A stretch of DNA of 64,000 nt. Source: G963677085 sp963677085 (lineage in GTDB: Bacteria; Planctomycetota; Planctomycetia; Pirellulales; Thermoguttaceae). The position numbers and the translations under genes were made by a program. The number at the start of each line of letters is the position of its first letter. The stretch's first letter is position 1. This document shows positions 25,466 through 34,266 of this stretch, in pieces. The stretch lies in the NCBI GenBank assembly GCA_963677085.2, contig CAXXFH010000004.1, forward strand, positions 4,526,001 through 4,590,000. The letters run 5' to 3'. The notes beneath the pieces are model-generated. The model was not told the origin of the DNA. It was given only the letters and a program-made list of their open reading frames with translations, and made no database searches.

Positions 25466-25846
25466 ATGAAAACCCAGGGAGAAATCGAGGCCGCCGTTTG
25501 TGAGGGCGTCAGCCACTTTGAACAGAACTACATGGGCCGCGGGCCCAAGGACATTTTTGCCTATTTGCTCAATGATCTCCTCGTGGTCCGCCTTCAAGGC
25601 GTGTTGACCGCGGCCGAACAACATCTCGTCAAATCACTTTCGGCCGACAAGGGACGCGACCTGCTCAAGCAAGTGCGGACCCATCTGATCGAAACGGCCC
25701 GTCCGGTCATGGAAGCGATGGTCGAAGAGATCACCGGCGTCAAGGTGTTGACGCTGCACCATGACATCAGCACCCATACCGGCGAGGAGGTCGTTCTCTT
25801 CACCCTTGCCGAGCCGCCAGTCTTCCGCAACGCCAAGAAGAAATAG
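25466..25846 (+). CDS. DUF2294 (MpsC-like) protein
   Basis: The protein has 126 residues: MKTQGEIEAAVCEGVSHFEQ, MGRGPKDIFAYLLNDLLVVR, LQGVLTAAEQHLVKSL and VKVLTLHHDISTHTGEEVVL, a full DUF2294 domain. DUF2294 is annotated as the MpsC component of a Na+-translocating, membrane-potential-generating system. The ATG at 25466 is set by homology with the copy at 36226; upstream in-frame ATGs are not conserved. It is transcribed away from RNA element 1, so the two share an intergenic control region. Confidence 0.85.
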   Translation: MKTQGEIEAAVCEGVSHFEQNYMGRGPKDIFAYLLNDLLVVRLQGVLTAAEQHLVKSLSADKGRDLLKQVRTHLIETARPVMEAMVEEITGVKVLTLHHDISTHTGEEVVLFTLAEPPVFRNAKKK

Positions 25847-26133
25847 CGGCTCGAACTCAGGTTGTGCTGTTCATCGTGGCCTGACCTTCTCGGCTCGCGA
25901 ATTCTTCGTACCGCCCCCTCGTCACAGGTTCTTTCTTGTAAGCCCATTACCTTCAGGCACACCCAAGCCTGTTTCTGTGGAGTACACCGCTACTTCTGCG
26001 AAGGTCAATAGTTTGGCCTCCTCACCAGAATCTATGGGCGAATTCTGGTTCGGGTATAATGGTCTGGAAAAACTGGGCACGCCAATAAGGTGGATTCGTA
26101 TTCGGTCCGATACGGGCTGCAGGAGACGAATTC

Positions 26134-26196
26134 ATGGCGAAGCAGCGACGGAAGTTTACGCCAGCGTTCAAGGCGAAGGTTGCTTTGGCGGCGATC
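26134..26196 (+). mobile_element. IS3-family OrfA N-terminal scrap
   Basis: MAKQRRKFTPAFKAKVALAA is the start of an IS3-family OrfA (helix-turn-helix protein). Only about 20 codons remain; after that the sequence is unrelated. It abuts the 3' end of the groEL relic. Confidence 0.6.
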
Positions 26197-26274
26197 CCCA
26201 GCACGATGCCCACATACTTGGCAGTGTTGCTGGCCAGCATCTGCACGGCGAGTCAGTTCATTCGATTCGCGCGA

Positions 26275-27713
26275 TCAATACATGTCTGCCCCACCGTAGC
26301 CATTGCCCTTGTGCCCGTTGCGTTCGGGTTTCTCCCGCGATAACGGCATCGCTGGTCAGCAGCAACGTGGCCACACTGGCGGCGTTCTGGAGGGCAGTCC
26401 TCGTGACCTTGGTCGGGTCGATGACGCCGGCGACAACCAGGTCCTCGTACTTGTCCGTTGCGGCGTTGTAACCGTAATGGCCTTCACCTTCGAGGATCTT
26501 CTCGCAGACAACACTACCGTCTTTCCCACCGTTTGCAGCGATCCAGTAAGTCGGAGCCCGGCACGCCTTGAGAACGAGGTTGTAGCCCATCGCTTCATCC
26601 TGAGACAATTTTGGCCGTTTACAGGTCGAAATAGATCGCAACAGCGCCACGCCGCCGCCTGGGAGAATGCCTTCCTCGACGGCAGCACGGGTCGCATGGA
26701 CGGCATCCTCGACACGAGCCTTCGTCTGCTTCATCTCCGCTTCCGTATTTGCTCCCACCTTTATTCGGGCCACGCCGCCCGACAGCTTGGCAAGCCGCTC
26801 CTGGAGCTTTTTGCGGTCGTAGTCGCTCTTGGTTTTCTCGATCTCGCAACGAATCTGCTCTGTACGTCCCTTGATATCGCCAGTCTTGCCGGCGCCTTCA
26901 ATGATCGTGGTGCTTTCCTTGTCCACAATCACCTTCTTGGCCCGACCAAGCGACTCCAACTTGACACTTTCGAGCTTGATGCCCAGGCTTTCGGAAATCG
27001 CCTGCCCCCCGGTCAGAATGGCGAGATCTTCCAACATGGCCTTGCGACGATCGCCGTAACCCGGTGCTTTGATCGCGGCACACTGGAGCGTGCCGCGAAG
27101 CTTGTTGACCACGAGTGTCGCCAAAGCTTCACCGTCCACATCCTCCGCGATGATCAGCAACGGCTTTCCGGCCTGGGAGATTGCTTCGAGAAGGGGCAAC
27201 ATGTCCTTGATGTTGGAGATCTTCTTTTCGTAAATGAGGATATACGGCTGATCGAAGACACATTCCATCCGGCTTGAGTCGGTCACGAAGTACGGTGAGA
27301 TGTATCCCTTGTCGAATTGCATACCTTCGACCCAGTCGACTTCCGTCTCAAGGGCTTTTCCCTCGTCAACCAGCACGACTCTGTCTTTTCCCACCCTCTC
27401 CATGGCTTCTGCGATCAGGTCGCCGATCTCTTCGTCATTGTTGTCGGCGATCGCCGCAACCTGGGCCATCTCTTTGCGGTCCTTGACGGGAATCGACATC
27501 TTCTTGAGCTTGTCGGTGATATCCGCTACTGCCTTCTCGATTCCCTGTCTCAAGCCGACAGGCCTGACTCCAGAGGTCACTGCACGGAGGCCTTCGTTGA
27601 AGATCGACTCGGCGAGCACCGTCGCGGTTGTGGTGCCGTCCCCCGCCACGTCGCTGGTCTTGCGGCGACTTCACGGACCATACGTGCCCCGATGTTCTCA
27701 AAGGGGTCTTTGC
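26275..27713 (-). pseudogene. groEL: GroEL chaperonin relic, truncated and frameshifted
   Basis: About 455 residues of a 60-kDa chaperonin remain, from VAGDGTTTATVLAESIFNEG through LPGGGVALLRS and TRTALQNAASVATLLLTSDAVI. The N-terminal ~70 residues are missing and replaced by IS3 sequence. A 1-bp loss separates DPFENIGARMVREVA from the GDGTTT block. A second shift near the C-terminus separates ETRTQ from the expected GNGYGGADMY ending. The ATP-binding DGTTT motif is present, but the protein cannot be complete. Confidence 0.85.
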
Positions 27714-27724
27714 GGCGGCCCAGG

Positions 27725-28345
27725 ACTGGCGGATTCCTGGCGGGGGTGGGATAATGATTCCCCGCACAGGAGTTTGCGATGGAAGAAATGAAGAGTTCCT
27801 TGGGTCGGCAACAAGCGGTTCACCCCTGTCGGCGACGGTTTTTGGATGATTTCAAACGCGAGGCGGTGCGGCTGGTCGTCGAAGAGAAATACACCTTCGC
27901 GGCGGCCGCCCGGGCTGTCGGCGTCAGCACGAGGAGCCTTCGCGATTGGCACAAGAAGTATGCCCCGGAGCCGACGCCCTGCGGCGAGAACGCCACGCTC
28001 GATGAGTTGCGTGAGGAAAACAAACGTTTGCGGCGGCAGCTCAAGCGGGCCGAGTTGGAGCGTGAAATCCTAAAAAAGCGACGGCGTATTTTGCGAAGGA
28101 GTCGCTGTGAAGTACGCCTGGATCAGCCAACATCGCGACTCGTTTCCGGTGCGCGTGATGTGCGACGTGCTCGGCGTATCGCCCTCGGGCTACTACGATT
28201 CGATCGAGCGAGCGTGCGAAGCGTCACGAGCGAATCCAGCAGGCCGTCGAGCAGGTCCACGCCGAATCGCACGGCATTTACGGCAGCACGAAAGTGGCTG
28301 AAGTGTTGCAACAGCGCGACGAGCTGGAGTCGGCCGAATATGTGC
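27725..28345 (+). mobile_element. IS3-family element, decayed and truncated
   Basis: OrfA (27779-28110) has a helix-turn-helix (FKREAVRLVVEEKYTFAAAA...VSTRSLRDWHKKY) and leucine zipper (LREENKRLRRQLKRAELERE). Its expected end KKATAYFAKESL lies one frame away behind a run of six A, so a base is missing or frameshifting is needed. OrfB starts with GTG 28107 (KYAWISQHRDSFPV...MCDVLGVSPSGYYD), shifts frame after YYDSIERA, and ends near 28340 before the DDE core. It caps the broken 5' end of the groEL relic. Confidence 0.8.
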
Positions 28346-28417
28346 GACATACGCCGAGGGGATCCGAGGCCAGGATCCCGTTGGGTTCTACCCGAGCCAT
28401 CGCCAGATCTCGCGCCT

Positions 28418-28561
28418 CTACTTGCTTTTGTTGTCTGCTTTCTGTGCGGTTTGTGTTTCGCCTTCCTTTCGGTAATCACCGATGAACCCCTTCAATGGGC
28501 AGATAGACAATACTGGACATCTCTTGCAGCCAGCTAATAAGGCAATTGGACATAGGGTCAT
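28418..28561 (-). CDS. Small four-cysteine protein downstream of dnaK
   Basis: The protein has 47 residues, starting MTLCPIALLAGCKRCPVLSI, with CPLKGFIGDYRK following. The four cysteines in a C-x7-C-x2-C-x5-C spacing suggest metal or Fe-S binding. It follows dnaK on the same strand after 87 bp. The Shine-Dalgarno site is weak and the identification rests on the residue pattern only. Confidence 0.45.
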   Translation of the reverse strand: MTLCPIALLAGCKRCPVLSICPLKGFIGDYRKEGETQTAQKADNKSK

Positions 28562-28647
28562 CGTACTTCTTCTCGATTGGCTGTTTGTGCACCGCAACCG
28601 GCGCAAACAGGGCCGACTAGTCACGGGTCACCGCGTAACCTCTTCCT

Positions 28648-30579
28648 TTATCGGACCTCAAACTCGGCATCGACGGCGTCTTCCTCCCGGTCATTGGACG
28701 AAGTGCCGCTAGACCAGTCGTACGGCTGGTCTCCGGCTCCCGCACGAGCACCTCCGGCCTCAGCCTGCGCGTTGGCTGTAGCGTAGAGCGTTTGGCTTAG
28801 CGCGTGCGAAGCTTGCTCCAACTGATGGATCGCCGCCTTGAGGGTTTCGACATTGTCGCCCTTCGCCGCCGCACGGGTCTGCTCGATGGCCTTCGTCACG
28901 GCTCCCTTGTCGGGAGCACTGAGCTTGGCCTCGTGTTCCTGGATGAGCTTTTCAAGCTGCCAAGTCATCGACTCGGCCTGATTCCGAAGTTCCGCGAGTT
29001 GCCGCTTCTGCTTGTCCTCCTCGGCATGCATGTCGGCATCACGCCGACGGCGTTCGATTTCCTCTTCCGACAGGCCGGCGCTCTGCTCAATGCGCACTGT
29101 CTGTTCCTTGTCCGTGCCCAGGTCCTTGGCCGAGACTTGGAGAATGCCGTCGGCGTCGACGTCGAATTCGACCTCGATCTGCGGCAGGCCGCGCGGCGCC
29201 GGCGGCAGGCCCTCCAGATTGAACTCGCCGAGCAGGCGATTGTCAGCCGCCATCTGCCGTTCCCCCTGAAAGACCCTCACGGTCACGGCCATCTGGTTGT
29301 CCTCGGCCGTGCTGAAGATCTGCTTCCGCTCGGTTGGAACCGTCGAGTTGCGATCGACCAGTTTGGTCATAACGCCGCCGACGGTCTCGATGCCCAGGGA
29401 TAGCGGCGTCACGTCCAGCAGCAGAATGTCCTTGACTTCGCCGGCCAACACGCCACCCTGGATCGCCGCACCGATGGCCACGACCTCGTCCGGGTTGACA
29501 CCCTTGTGCGCCTCCTTGCCAAACATGTTCCGCACGAGATCCTGAACCCTGGGAATCCGCGTCGAGCCGCCAACCAGCACCACCTCGTCAATGTCGTTAA
29601 CGTTGAAATGGGCGTCCTTCATCGCCTGGTTGACCGGCCCGCGGCAGCGCTCGATCAGGTGATCGACCAACTGCTCGAACTTGGACCGCTTCAGCGTCAG
29701 TTGCAAGTGCTTCGGACCCGTTGCATCGGCCGTGATGAACGGAAGGTTGAGGTCGGTCGATTGCAGGGTGCTAAGTTCCTTCTTGGCCTTCTCGCAGGCT
29801 TCCCGGAGCCGTTGCAGGGCCATCGGATCCTTGCGCAGATCAATGCCGTGCTCCCGCTTGAACTCCTCAGCGGCGTAGTCGAGCAGCACGCGGTCGAAGT
29901 CGTCGCCGCCGAGATGCGTGTCACCATTCGTGCTGATGACGTGGAACACGCCTTCGGCCACATCCAAAACTGAGACGTCGAAGGTCCCGCCACCGAGATC
30001 GAAGACCACGATCTTCTCGGTGGTCTTCCGATCCAGCCCGTAAGCCAACGAAGCCGCGGTCGGCTCGTTGATAATGCGCATGACTTCCAGACCAGCGATC
30101 TGTCCGGCATCCTTGGTAGCCTGCCGCTGTGCATCGTTGAAATATGCCGGGACGGTAATCACTGCCTTGTTGACTTTGTGGCCCAGATACGCCTCGGCAG
30201 TCTCTTTGAGTTTTCGCAGAATCGATGCGGAGATGTCCGAGGGAGTGTATTGGCGTGTGTCGATCTGCACCTTGACGTACTCTTCCGGTTCCCCGACGAT
30301 CTTGTACGGCACGATCTTTTCTTCGCTGGCCACTTCGTTGTGTCGGCGGCCCATAAACCGTTTGATCGAATTGACCGTCCGCTGCGGGTTCACGATCGCT
30401 TGGCGTTTCGCCAACTCGCCGACAAGCGTTTCGCCCTTATCGTTGAACGCCACGATGCTGGGTGTCAGCCGGTTTCCCTCTTGATTCGGGATCACCTTGG
30501 CTTCCCGTCCCTCCATGACAGCCACGGCCGAATAGGTCGTTCCTAAGTCAATCCCTATGATCTTCTCTCCCTGAGTCAT
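28648..30579 (-). CDS. dnaK: DnaK (Hsp70) chaperone
   Basis: The protein has 643 residues, the normal DnaK length. It contains the phosphate loop IIGIDLGTTYSAVAVMEG, the adenosine loop VVLVGGSTRIPRVQDLV, the linker LLLDVTPLSLGIETVGG and a helical lid. The C-terminus is DAVDAEFEVR, close to the usual DAEFEEV-type tail. It refolds client proteins with DnaJ and GrpE, which are not encoded here, so this is likely an additional, island-borne copy. ATG 30579 fits the homologous start. No CIRCE element was found upstream. Confidence 0.95.
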   Translation of the reverse strand: MTQGEKIIGIDLGTTYSAVAVMEGREAKVIPNQEGNRLTPSIVAFNDKGETLVGELAKRQAIVNPQRTVNSIKRFMGRRHNEVASEEKIVPYKIVGEPEEYVKVQIDTRQYTPSDISASILRKLKETAEAYLGHKVNKAVITVPAYFNDAQRQATKDAGQIAGLEVMRIINEPTAASLAYGLDRKTTEKIVVFDLGGGTFDVSVLDVAEGVFHVISTNGDTHLGGDDFDRVLLDYAAEEFKREHGIDLRKDPMALQRLREACEKAKKELSTLQSTDLNLPFITADATGPKHLQLTLKRSKFEQLVDHLIERCRGPVNQAMKDAHFNVNDIDEVVLVGGSTRIPRVQDLVRNMFGKEAHKGVNPDEVVAIGAAIQGGVLAGEVKDILLLDVTPLSLGIETVGGVMTKLVDRNSTVPTERKQIFSTAEDNQMAVTVRVFQGERQMAADNRLLGEFNLEGLPPAPRGLPQIEVEFDVDADGILQVSAKDLGTDKEQTVRIEQSAGLSEEEIERRRRDADMHAEEDKQKRQLAELRNQAESMTWQLEKLIQEHEAKLSAPDKGAVTKAIEQTRAAAKGDNVETLKAAIHQLEQASHALSQTLYATANAQAEAGGARAGAGDQPYDWSSGTSSNDREEDAVDAEFEVR

Positions 30580-30711
30580 TTCACGATACTCCTTTTCAGT
30601 GGCACTCGATCGTGCCGACAGCCTTTCGTGCGGGCACAGCAACACCGCGGTGCCGTCTCTCAACTCAACGCGAAGCCGGCTGGCTTCGGCGGTGAGCGTA
30701 CCTTCATACTA

Positions 30712-31300
30712 CTACCGTCTACCGAGCAAGCCCAAGCGGATCAGAAAGTACATCAACGTCAGTATGGCCGTGGCGGTCGCGGCCACGTAGGTCATCGCCG
30801 CGGCGTTGAGTACCCGGTTTACTACCACAACCTCTTGCGCCGTGACGATGCCGTTGCGTACCAACATGAACTTTGCTCGACGGCTCGCATCAAACTCGAC
30901 CGGCAAGTTGACGACCTGAAACAAGACGGTCAGCGAAAACGCGCCGATCCCGACCAAGATCATCGGTTGGCCCAACATCGACTGTATGGACATGAGCGCG
31001 AATCCGACAATCATGAGCACCCAGGCCAGGTTACTGCCGAGGCTGGCCATCGGCACTCAACCGAAGCACTTTGTGACGCGGGTCATAATGGTCCGTCAGT
31101 ACGCCGGCGACCGGCTCAATCGCCACGCCGGCCACGCCGGCGGCTGCCATGACTTGGGCGGCCGCCCGGGCACCGGTGATGCCGCGAGCCGCCAGCACCT
31201 TCTTCTCGCGGCTGAAGGCCGAATGGGTACGCCACTGCGCCCACAGGGCCAACAACAGCGCCGGTGCAAGGATCAGAAGATACAGCGGGTCAAAAATCAT
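30712..31300 (-). pseudogene. YugP-family membrane zinc protease with catalytic deletion
   Basis: The N-terminal part (FDPLYLLILAPALLLALWAQ, then DHYDPRHKVLRLS) and the C-terminal part (MASLGSNLAWVLMIVGFAL to the end) both belong to the YugP neutral zinc metallopeptidase family. The stretch expected between them, which holds HEAGH and its helix, is missing and the frame changes at about 31050. The remaining protein cannot be catalytic. Its ATG overlaps the end of the SPFH gene by 11 bp, so the two formed an operon. Confidence 0.8.
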
Positions 31301-32297
31301 GGACCACGTCTTCGTCGCCGGTTGCCGCAAAGGCCATCGGCTTGGCGCCGGACGTCTCGACGACCTGGTTGGCAACCACTTGGTCGGCTTCGATCATGGC
31401 GTTACGAATCTGCTCGCTGAGGCTGGCAAGACTGCCGGGCGAATGCGGAATGAGGATCGTGTTTGACCGCGACGAGGCCCCGATTTCCTTCAGCGTGTCG
31501 AAATACTGGGTCATCAGAACGAGGTTCATCACGTCCTTCGCCGTCGTGCCCGGCACGGACCTCTGAAACTCGTCTACGGAATCTCGCAAACCTGCGACGA
31601 TAGCTTGCCGCTGATCGGCAATGCCCCGACCCTGCAAGGCCTTGCTTTGTGCGTCGCCTTCGGCCGCCTTTACCTTGAGGATCCGGTCCGCTTCTCCCTT
31701 CTCGGTCGCCGCCACTCGCATCCGCTGCGCTGCGTTGATCTCGTTCATCGAATGCTTCACCTTGGGATCCGGGTCGATGTCGGTGACGAGCGCCTTGAGG
31801 ATTCCGTAACCGAAACCTTCCATTACCTGGGCCAGTTCGGCCTTGACGATATCGGCGATATCATCCTTCTTCTCGAAGACGTCATCGAGTTTGATCTTGG
31901 GCACCTGGGCACGCACAACGTCGAAAACGTACGACGTGATTTGCCGGCGTGCGTCATCAAGCTTGTAGAATGCGTCGTAGACCTTCTCCGCCAGGACATA
32001 GAACTGTACGGCGACGACCATCTTGACGAACACGTTGTCCTCCGTTTTGGTCTCAATCTCGACGTCCAGTTGCTGGACACGAAGGTTGACACGCCCGGCA
32101 ACTCTGTCGAAGAAGGGGACCTTGACGTTGAGGCCCGGCCCGGCTTCCCGCACGAATTTCCCCAGGCGTTGCACGATGGCAGTCGTGCGCTGCTGGACTG
32201 TGAAGAAGGTGGATATCAGCGCTGTGATGGCTGCGATCAGTGCGATCGCCGCGATCGCCACGCCAACCACTTGGTAGATGGATACGTTTTCGGGCAT
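31290..32297 (-). CDS. SPFH/band-7 (stomatin-like) membrane protein
   Basis: The protein has 335 residues. An N-terminal membrane helix (about 8-30) is followed by the band-7 domain (TTAIVQRLGKFVREAGPGLN, VQQLDVEIETKTEDNVFVK) and a coiled coil with ATEKGEADRILKVKAAEGDA, typical of stomatin/HflK-like proteins. These form membrane microdomain scaffolds and often pair with a membrane protease, here the YugP relic that overlaps its end. It is part of the protein/membrane quality-control set. Confidence 0.9.
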   Translation of the reverse strand: MPENVSIYQVVGVAIAAIALIAAITALISTFFTVQQRTTAIVQRLGKFVREAGPGLNVKVPFFDRVAGRVNLRVQQLDVEIETKTEDNVFVKMVVAVQFYVLAEKVYDAFYKLDDARRQITSYVFDVVRAQVPKIKLDDVFEKKDDIADIVKAELAQVMEGFGYGILKALVTDIDPDPKVKHSMNEINAAQRMRVAATEKGEADRILKVKAAEGDAQSKALQGRGIADQRQAIVAGLRDSVDEFQRSVPGTTAKDVMNLVLMTQYFDTLKEIGASSRSNTILIPHSPGSLASLSEQIRNAMIEADQVVANQVVETSGAKPMAFAATGDEDVVHDF

Positions 32298-32490
32298 GAG
32301 TGAGTTTTCCTTAAAACAGAGTTGAACACACCTGGTAAATCACAAACAGCACACCGCCCAAAACACAACGCCGATGCGTCTGGCGGAACGGACAGCCGTC
32401 AGCCCGATCCGGCGATGCTGGACACTACGGCGATTCACAGCTGACGGCGCTGATGTTCAACCGGAACATATATTGTCCCAAGTCTTTGCA

Positions 32491-32886
32491 TCAGCAGCAT
32501 TTGACCTCGATCCGACGCGGTTTCACCTTTTCGCTCTTCGGCAAGTGCACGGTCACGACGCCGTTCTTCAATTCGGCAGAGATCTTTTCGGTGTCGATCA
32601 CTTCGCCAATTGTGAACGTACGGTGAAAATCGCCGATGCCGTATTCGCCGTGCAGGAACTTGATGTCGCTGTGGCGTGGGCTGACTTTGCCGCGAATCGT
32701 CAGCACGGGGTTTTCAAAACGAACCTCCAAATCCTCCGGCATGACACCGGGCAGATCGCCGTACAAAATCATCTCGTCGTCGTTTTCCCAGATGTCGAAC
32801 CGCGGACTGTAGGTTGTTCCAGCGGGCGTGCGTTCGATCGGGGCGACGTCGTTGTGGGTTGTTTCCGGGGTTAAGGTTGTTGACAT
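32491..32886 (-). CDS. Hsp20 small heat-shock protein (1)
   Basis: The protein has 131 residues with an alpha-crystallin domain: ENDDEMILYGDLPGVMPEDLEVRFEN, LTIRGKV, FHRTFTIGEVIDTEKISAEL and the hallmark KNGVVTVHLPKSE. The C-terminus is short. GGAG stands 9 bp before the ATG. It acts as an ATP-independent holdase. It shares the strand and region with the second Hsp20 gene just upstream. Confidence 0.95.
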   Translation of the reverse strand: MSTTLTPETTHNDVAPIERTPAGTTYSPRFDIWENDDEMILYGDLPGVMPEDLEVRFENPVLTIRGKVSPRHSDIKFLHGEYGIGDFHRTFTIGEVIDTEKISAELKNGVVTVHLPKSEKVKPRRIEVKCC

Positions 32887-33021
32887 GGTTTGTAGCTCCA
32901 AATCGTTGAAGAATGTGTTCGAAAATACCGGCTTCTTTTTCCCAATGAATCCAGCACTTGGCCGCTCTCAACCAGATCTGTCGGTTGGAAAGACTACAAT
33001 CGGGCGCGGCCTGTATCGGAT

Positions 33022-33471
33022 TCAACTAGCTGTGACCTCGATTCGTCGAGCCTCGGCCTCCTTCCGCTTGGGCAACGTCATCGTCAACACACCGTGCTTG
33101 AATTCAGCGGTGACCTTGTCGCTGTCCACATACTGAGGCAACTCGCCCACCCGCGAGAAACAGCCATGGCTGCGCTCCTGGAGGTGCCACATGCCTTTTT
33201 CCTGCTCGGGTTGCTTGCGCTCGCCTTTGATTGACAACTGGTTGCCGCCGTTGACGAAGATTTCCAGGTCGGTCAACTCAAGTTCGGGAAGTTCCGCCTC
33301 AATGTAGAGGTTATCGTCGTCCTCCCACAGGTTGAGCGGCGGAAAGGCGTTGTGGTTGAGCCGCCGCGGGTCGTTTGCCTCGGCACGGCGTAACCACACC
33401 TCCATTTGTTCCTGCAGACGTTTCATTCCCGGCCACGTTTTGTCAAAAGCCTGCCATGGGGTTGCTAACAT
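33022..33471 (-). CDS. Hsp20 small heat-shock protein (2)
   Basis: The protein has 149 residues. A W-rich N-terminus (MLATPWQAFDKTWPGMKRLQ) is followed by the alpha-crystallin domain (WEDDDNLYIEAELPELELTD, LSIKGERK, GCFSRVGELPQYVDSDKVTA) and the typical KHGVLTMTLPKRKEAEAR end. It differs clearly from Hsp20 (1), so the two are not a recent duplication. RNA element 2 lies 59 bp upstream on the same strand, the shortest leader spacing of the five. Confidence 0.95.
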   Translation of the reverse strand: MLATPWQAFDKTWPGMKRLQEQMEVWLRRAEANDPRRLNHNAFPPLNLWEDDDNLYIEAELPELELTDLEIFVNGGNQLSIKGERKQPEQEKGMWHLQERSHGCFSRVGELPQYVDSDKVTAEFKHGVLTMTLPKRKEAEARRIEVTAS

Positions 33472-33529
33472 GTCTCTGCACCTATCTGAAGAGGGACCAT
33501 TCGTTCGGACTACGTCCGGCGACAAGAAC

Positions 33530-33683
33530 AAAAAAAGCCGACGTGGCAAAACACCTATGGGTGTTCTGCCACGTCGGCTTACTCGTCAACGAGCCCCCCG
33601 GACAGGGCCGGGTTGCTCTCAATCTAGTCATCCGACAACTTGTTTGGCAAAGCCGCAATTCATCGGGAAGCGACTCTTCCACT
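33530..33683 (-). ncRNA. Structured RNA element 2 (leader or sRNA) with terminator
   Basis: It has the same order as element 1: TTGTCGGATGACTAGATT, a GAGC-stem hairpin, GTTGACGAGTAAGCCGACGT, and a terminator hairpin ending in seven T (33536-33530). The inner terminator stem reads GGCAGAACACC/GGTGTTTTGCC, changed on both sides relative to the other copies. It is upstream of Hsp20 (2). Confidence 0.75.
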
Positions 33684-33689
33684 GCTGTA

Positions 33690-33717
33690 ATCGTATGCCG
33701 TTGAGCGGGGAATGCAA
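33690..33717 (-). promoter_or_regulatory. Promoter of RNA element 2
   Basis: TTGCAT, a 16-bp spacer starting TCCCCGCT, and TACGAT. Confidence 0.55.
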
Positions 33718-33803
33718 TGGCACATCCACCAGCCTTGCGCATTTGGCGGAAATATCTTGGAGGGGGCGTTGCTTTCCCCTGAACCGCAAATGCCAGGTGT
33801 TTG

Positions 33804-34266
33804 TCAGAGGTAAGGCGAGAAGAGACGTGCGACACCATCGCGGAGTCGGACGGGCAGGCTTCGGCCGTCCATGTCCGCCGTGCTGAGCGGCCGTGACTGC
33901 TCGATCTTGGATCGGACCAAACCGGTCAGCAACGTGGCCAGTTCAACGTCGTAGTATTCCACATTGAACTCAAAATTGAGCCGCAGGCTGCGCGGATCCC
34001 AGTTCGCGGAGCCAAGAAGATTCCAAAGTCCATCGACCAGCAACAGTTTCGTGTGATCAAACGGTGGGGGCGAGAGTACCGCGTGCCCGGTGGCGATCAT
34101 AGAGAGGACCACATTGAGCAGCGTGACGACGTAAGGCCAGAGTGTGAGAACCTCATCCATCGTGGCATGCAGCGCCTTGTCCATCACGATCCTCAACTTC
34201 GGCTGCGTCCCAGGAGGAATCAACTGCCTCACGCTTGATCTGGCGCTCGCCCCCCTCTCGCAAACC
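33804..34266 (-). pseudogene. Cardiolipin synthase-like (PLD family) C-terminal fragment
   Basis: The frame contains SPPPFDHTKLLLVDG (the H-x-K part of the HKD motif), LLGSANWDPRSLRLNFEFNV and the end DMDGRSLPVRLRDGVARL, all matching the last ~120 residues of cardiolipin synthases. The first HKD domain and membrane anchors are missing, and the residues before SPPPF no longer look like the family. The open frame continues into the radical SAM gene without homology. Confidence 0.75.

Noticed and set aside
30580..30711. CIRCE element upstream of dnaK
   Set aside because: Only a short palindrome GGCAC-TCGATC-GTGCC is present; the TTAGCACTC/GAGTGCTAA arms are absent.
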